In this document: one piece after another, positions 60,580-64,000 of the stretch
Numbering within the stretch: the first letter of the stretch is position 1
Layout of the letters: each line of letters opens with the position of its first letter
Source of the DNA: an uncultured SAR86 cluster bacterium
GTDB lineage: Bacteria; Pseudomonadota; Gammaproteobacteria; Magnimaribacterales; AG-339-G14
Length of the DNA: 64,000 bases
Direction: 5' to 3'
Assembly: GCA_902632605.1 (NCBI GenBank)
Contig: CACPDB010000002.1
Location: 35,306 to 99,305 of the forward strand
The notes under the pieces: generated by a model
What the model saw: only the letters and a program-made list of their open reading frames with translations
Told to the model about the DNA's origin: nothing
Database searches by the model: none
Made by a program: the position numbers and the translations under genes

Positions 60580-62130
60580 ATGACAAGGTCTTTGGGAGAG
60601 ACCTTATCGCTTCTGGCAGATAAGGGTGACATAAACCTAAAAAATTCAATTTCTCGTGGAATTGAAAAAGAATCTCTTAGAGTATCGAAAGATAAAACCA
60701 TTTCCAGTACTGACCACCCTTCTTCATTAGGTTCGGCACTGACAAATAAATACATTACTACCGATTTTTCTGAAGCTCTATTAGAACTGATAACGCCTAC
60801 TCATTCCTCAGTTGAAAATGTTCTTAAAAATTTAGATGAAATCTGTAAATTTGTTGAAGAAAAAACGCCCGAAATCATTTGGCCAAGTAGTATTCCTTGT
60901 AAGATAGAGAACGAGGATTCCATTAGACTAGCAGATTATGGAACTTCAAATTCTGGTCTTCTTAAAACTTTATACAGATCGGGATTGAGCTATCGATACG
61001 GTTCGATGATGCAGACAGTCTCTGGAATTCATTATAATTTTTCCTTCAGTGATGCATTCTTCAAAGCCTTAAAAGGTGAAGAAGACCTACAGAGTTACAA
61101 GAATAAAGCTTATCTAAGTCTAATAAGAAATTTTAGACGTAATGCCTGGATGATCCTTTACCTTTTTGGATCGAGTCCGGTAGTGCCAAAAACTTTTATC
61201 ACTGATAGAAAAAATTTCCTTGAAGAATTAAATGGAGAAGATTTATTTTTAGAGTATGCAACCTGTCTAAGAATGAGTGAATTAGGTTATATGTCTAGGG
61301 CTCAAGATAATCTTTACATTGCTTACAACAGCATTAATGAATATCTGAGGGATTTAAAAAATGCTTTAACCAGAGAACACAAAAGATATGGTGAAGTTGG
61401 CATACTTAAAGATGGTAAAAGAATACAAATAAATACTTCTATTATTCAAATCGAAAATGAGTATTACAGCTCTATTAGACCTAAAAGAGTTACTCCCCCA
61501 GGTGAGAGACCTATAAATATCTTAAGAAACGAAGGAGTAGATTATGTAGAAATAAGAGCGCTTGATAACAATTCTTTTTTACCTACTGGCATTGATGAAG
61601 ATACTAGTTATTTTTTAGAAGCTTATCTTATTGGCTGTTTTTTTGGTGAAGATGCAAAGTCTACTCAGGATGAAATTAAAGAGCTGCTAGTAAATTGGGA
61701 AAATGTCGTTAAAGAAGGAAGAAATCCAGAGCTGAAACTTTTAAAGAATAAAGAGAAAATAACTGTCAAAGATTCCGGAATGAAAGTAGTTGATTCTTTA
61801 AGGGACATTTTTGAACAAATGCCCCCTGAAATGAGTGGCTATGTGGAAAAAGTTATGAAAACTCTAGATAAACAAGAGGAAAAATTGAATGATGCTTCTC
61901 TTACCCCTTCAGGGCGTATAGTTTCTGAATTACAAAATAATAAAAAAACTTGGGAAGAATTAAATTTAGAGTTAGCCAAAGAACATTCAGACTCTCTTAA
62001 AAGCTTAGAAACGGACTTGAGCTACCTTTCGGAAGAAGCTAAAAGTTCCTTAAAAAAATTTAAAGAATTAGGAAATCATCAAGAGGAAGAGTTTGAGGTT
62101 TATCTTGATAAATTTGTAAACGATATATAA
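60580..62130 (+). CDS. gshA: Glutamate-cysteine ligase
   Basis: This 516-aa protein matches the proteobacterial GshA family in length (E. coli 518) and motifs. These include Gly-Ile-Glu-Lys-Glu-Ser-Leu-Arg-Val near residue 28, Thr-Asp-Phe-Ser-Glu-Ala-Leu-Leu-Glu-Leu-Ile-Thr-Pro, Gly-Ile-His-Tyr-Asn-Phe-Ser and Val-Asp-Tyr-Val-Glu-Ile-Arg. It joins glutamate and cysteine with ATP, the first step of glutathione synthesis. It is co-transcribed with pckA. No gshB is seen here. Confidence 0.95.
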   Translation: MTRSLGETLSLLADKGDINLKNSISRGIEKESLRVSKDKTISSTDHPSSLGSALTNKYITTDFSEALLELITPTHSSVENVLKNLDEICKFVEEKTPEIIWPSSIPCKIENEDSIRLADYGTSNSGLLKTLYRSGLSYRYGSMMQTVSGIHYNFSFSDAFFKALKGEEDLQSYKNKAYLSLIRNFRRNAWMILYLFGSSPVVPKTFITDRKNFLEELNGEDLFLEYATCLRMSELGYMSRAQDNLYIAYNSINEYLRDLKNALTREHKRYGEVGILKDGKRIQINTSIIQIENEYYSSIRPKRVTPPGERPINILRNEGVDYVEIRALDNNSFLPTGIDEDTSYFLEAYLIGCFFGEDAKSTQDEIKELLVNWENVVKEGRNPELKLLKNKEKITVKDSGMKVVDSLRDIFEQMPPEMSGYVEKVMKTLDKQEEKLNDASLTPSGRIVSELQNNKKTWEELNLELAKEHSDSLKSLETDLSYLSEEAKSSLKKFKELGNHQEEEFEVYLDKFVNDI

Positions 62131-62174
62131 GGTTTATTTCTGTTTAAAATAATTAATTTGGTTTTAGGAGAATT

Positions 62175-63146
62175 ATGAAAGCATACGTTTGTAGAGAATT
62201 TGGTCCAGTAGATTCACATAAAGTAGAAGAGATAGAAGATCCCAGGGCAGAACCAGGTATGGTTGTGATAGATGTTAAGGCCGCAGGAGTAAGTTTTCCA
62301 GACGTCTTAATTGTGCAGGGAAAATATCAATTCCAACCACCCTTTCCCTTCTCTCCAGGAGGTGAGATTGCTGGAGTAATTTCCGAAGTAGGCGAAGGTG
62401 TCGCTGATTGGAAAGAAGGAGATCGAGTAATTGCAATGGTAGGTAATGGCGGAATAGCAGAAAAAGCGTCCGCTTACGCGGCAACTTTAATGCCTTTACC
62501 TGAGTCGATGGATTTTAAAGATGGTGCTGCTTTTCCTCTTAACTACGGAACAACTTACTATGCTCTGAAGCAAAGAGGAGAATTAAAGAAAGGTGAGACG
62601 CTTTTGGTAACTGGTGCAGGGGGCGGAGTTGGTACAACTGCCATAGAAATAGGGAAAGCGATGGGTGCAAGAGTAATAGCAGCTGCTAGCAATCAGGAAA
62701 AATTGGATATCGCCAAAAGATTGGGAGCTGACGAAGTAGTGAACTATGGGGATGGAGAGCTTAAAGAAAAAGTAAAAGAATTAACCGATGGTTTGGGTGC
62801 GGACGTAATCTATGATGCTGTAGGCGGGGATATCTTTTTGCAATGTATGAGATGTATAAATTGGAAAGGCAGAGTATTGGTTATTGGTTTTCCTGCAGGG
62901 ATTCCTAAGGTTCCCACTAATTTAGCTCTTTTAAAAGGTTGCTCAATAGTAGGCGTTTTTTGGGGAAGTTTTACTGGTAGAGAGCCTGAAGAGAACGCAA
63001 AAAACTTCGAAGAATTGTTTGCTTTGCATGGTGAAGGCAAGTTGAAACCTGAAATTACCAAAAGCTATTCTTTGAATGAAGCTGTTGAGGCAATAAAATC
63101 TTTAGAAGATAGAACTGCTACAGGAAAAGTTGTAATCGAGATATAA
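62175..63146 (+). CDS. NADPH:quinone oxidoreductase-like MDR protein
   Basis: This 323-aa zinc-independent MDR enzyme has Val-Ser-Phe-Pro-Asp-Val-Leu-Ile, Ala-Ala-Phe-Pro-Leu-Asn-Tyr-Gly-Thr-Thr-Tyr-Tyr-Ala-Leu, and Gly-Ala-Gly-Gly-Gly-Val-Gly (Rossmann, near residue 152). It reduces a quinone or enone with NADPH. A good TAGGAG ribosome binding site precedes it and a strong terminator follows, so it may be its own unit. It is a paralogue of the protein at 19760-20773. Confidence 0.9.
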   Translation: MKAYVCREFGPVDSHKVEEIEDPRAEPGMVVIDVKAAGVSFPDVLIVQGKYQFQPPFPFSPGGEIAGVISEVGEGVADWKEGDRVIAMVGNGGIAEKASAYAATLMPLPESMDFKDGAAFPLNYGTTYYALKQRGELKKGETLLVTGAGGGVGTTAIEIGKAMGARVIAAASNQEKLDIAKRLGADEVVNYGDGELKEKVKELTDGLGADVIYDAVGGDIFLQCMRCINWKGRVLVIGFPAGIPKVPTNLALLKGCSIVGVFWGSFTGREPEENAKNFEELFALHGEGKLKPEITKSYSLNEAVEAIKSLEDRTATGKVVIEI

Positions 63147-63175
63147 AAAAGAGGGGCTAAGCCCCCCTTTTTTTT
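63147..63175 (+). terminator. Intrinsic terminator after the quinone oxidoreductase gene
   Basis: GGGGC (63153-63157) and GCCCC (63161-63165) form a stem with a TAA loop. The A-rich left flank pairs with the T8 run (63168-63175) that follows. It lies just after the stop at 63146 and before the convergent 137-aa gene. Confidence 0.85.
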
Positions 63176-63182
63176 GGTTTTT

Positions 63183-63596
63183 TTACTCTTTAGGTTGTGG
63201 AGCTGTCCATATTCCCAAGAATAAAGCGATAGTTATCCCAAGCCAGAAAACTATACTCACTGGATCGGAAGGTATTAAACCTCCATCAACGTATCCAGTC
63301 GCTCCAACCTGATCAACAAATCTTTGTCCGCCCACACTTAAAGAGTCTAATTGAGACAAACTGTATGCCCAATTATTAAAGAATGCTGGAAAAGCATTCC
63401 AAGCTCCTAAATTAAAAAGCAGAACAGATCCAGAGATAGCTGTTCCAAGAATTTTTTGAATTAAATTAGAGCCTCTTTCATGAGCTAGAGTATTAGCCCT
63501 AAACATCATCCATAATAAAAATAACATTGCAAACATGAATACTGCTTGACCAGACATTCCCATTATAAAGTTTTGGTTGATTTGAAATTCATTCAT
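63183..63596 (-). CDS. Hypothetical membrane protein (137 aa), copy A of tandem pair
   Basis: This 137-aa protein has about three transmembrane helices and no catalytic motif I recognise. It has the segment Leu-Phe-Leu-Leu-Trp-Met-Met-Phe-Arg-Ala-Asn, and its neighbour at the window edge has Thr-Phe-Phe-Leu-Leu-Trp-Val-Ala-Phe-Arg-Ala-Ala at the same place. The two also share Pro...Val...Trp-Trp/Phe-Trp-Leu near the C-terminus. TAGGAGAAG precedes the ATG. Function unknown; they may form a complex. Confidence 0.65.
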   Translation of the reverse strand: MNEFQINQNFIMGMSGQAVFMFAMLFLLWMMFRANTLAHERGSNLIQKILGTAISGSVLLFNLGAWNAFPAFFNNWAYSLSQLDSLSVGGQRFVDQVGATGYVDGGLIPSDPVSIVFWLGITIALFLGIWTAPQPKE

Positions 63597-63657
63597 TTTC
63601 TTCTCCTATTTATAAAGTTAATTAAAAAAGGAGACCCTTAGGCCTCCTTTTAATAAA

Positions 63658-64000
63658 TTAGTTTTTCGTCCAAATACGGCCAAAGATCATGGTTGTTATT
63701 ACTAACCACCAAGCAACATTGATTGGATTGTTCAAAATACTAGTTGAACCTGCATCTCCCGCATACCAATTATCCACAAATAACTGAGCTGGAGCGCTTA
63801 TTTCTTCAAGTTGAGCGAATCCCCAAGCTGTTCCCTGAAGATTAGCTATTAAGATAGCGCCAACATTAAGTCCATTAAAAATTATTCCTAATGAAAATAA
63901 CGAAACCAGTGTTTTGTTGAATAGGTTAGCATTTTCTGCTCGCATTTGATTAGCTGCTCTAAAGGCCACCCAAAGCAAAAAGAAGGTTCCGGCCATGTAA
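63658..64000 (-). CDS. Hypothetical membrane protein, copy B of tandem pair (N-terminus beyond right edge)
   Basis: The frame stays open to the window end. A Met at 63996 would give 112 aa, but alignment with copy A puts that Met inside the first helix, so about 15-20 N-terminal residues probably lie outside. It shares with copy A the Leu-Leu-Trp-x-x-Phe-Arg-Ala motif and the spacing of three helices. The gap between the two is 61 bases. Function unknown. Confidence 0.6.
   Translation of the reverse strand, partial: YMAGTFFLLWVAFRAANQMRAENANLFNKTLVSLFSLGIIFNGLNVGAILIANLQGTAWGFAQLEEISAPAQLFVDNWYAGDAGSTSILNNPINVAWWLVITTMIFGRIWTKN

Noticed and set aside
1..64000. CRISPR array, rRNA or tRNA genes
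   Set aside because: I saw no regularly spaced repeats and no rRNA or cloverleaf-like sequence on either strand by reading; a dedicated scan was not possible.

Overview
The window is AT-rich (roughly one third G+C by eye), densely coded and full of short or overlapping gene junctions. Its content fits a streamlined marine gammaproteobacterium of the SAR86 type: an ammonium transporter, ATP-type PEP carboxykinase, proteobacterial-type GshA, SelO, DUF3604, many alpha/beta hydrolases, flavin and alcohol oxidoreductases, and small exported proteins. The organism assignment is inferred from gene content and base composition; the window has no rRNA and I recognised no tRNA.

Positions 1-12,500 look like an accessory island. 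A leftward block (1-2257) carries unrecognised genes and a HAD-type phosphatase that resembles a phage protein. It is followed by two operons that face each other: a rightward one (small protein, WYL-domain regulator, short RmuC-like nuclease; 2321-4408) and a leftward one (66-aa acidic protein, 187-aa protein, 97-aa protein, and a 1114-aa fusion of RecB-like nuclease, RNase H-like domain and Dna2-like SF1 helicase; 8948-4434). The outer end of each operon carries an almost identical 15-bp palindrome, CGACA-N5-TGTCG (2282-2296 and 8973-8987). This pairing suggests that the WYL protein controls both operons as one unit, and this is the best candidate here for an undescribed anti-phage or DNA-processing system. 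Next to it is a four-gene overlapping operon (9189-12475): a uracil-DNA-glycosylase-like protein, a DpnA-like methyltransferase, a Dam-like methyltransferase and a DpnII-family GATC endonuclease.

From 12.5 kb onward the genes look like ordinary chromosome. 12.5-19.1 kb holds an exported staphylococcal-type nuclease, hydrolases, a VOC protein and SelO. 19.2-19.5 kb holds a compact leftward unit encoding a 30-aa membrane microprotein with a strong ribosome binding site and its own terminator. 19.8-26.6 kb holds oxidoreductases (MDR dehydrogenase, GMC oxidase, nitronate monooxygenase, Old Yellow Enzyme) with a homocysteine methyltransferase. 26.7-33.7 kb is a rightward run: metallo-beta-lactamase-fold hydrolase, DUF3604 lipoprotein, amidase, parvulin isomerase, HupE-like and HXXEE membrane proteins. 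33.7-42.7 kb has a lipase-like esterase, a saccharopine-dehydrogenase-like enzyme, a glucokinase, Amt and a glycosidase. Four exported proteins with two alpha/beta-barrel-like halves lie in two pairs at 37.6-39.1 and 42.7-44.2 kb. 44.2-47.4 kb is a translationally coupled operon of DUF4212, a sodium/solute symporter and a membrane dipeptidase. 48.5-53.7 kb is a leftward cluster of copper amine oxidase, an alkylsulfatase homologue with altered metal ligands, a P19/Tp34-like iron-binding protein, a 59-aa protein and a phytanoyl-CoA dioxygenase homologue. 54-63 kb carries a glutathione transferase, further hydrolases, pckA, gshA and a quinone-oxidoreductase-like protein. The right edge has two tandem paralogous membrane proteins of unknown function, the last cut by the window end.
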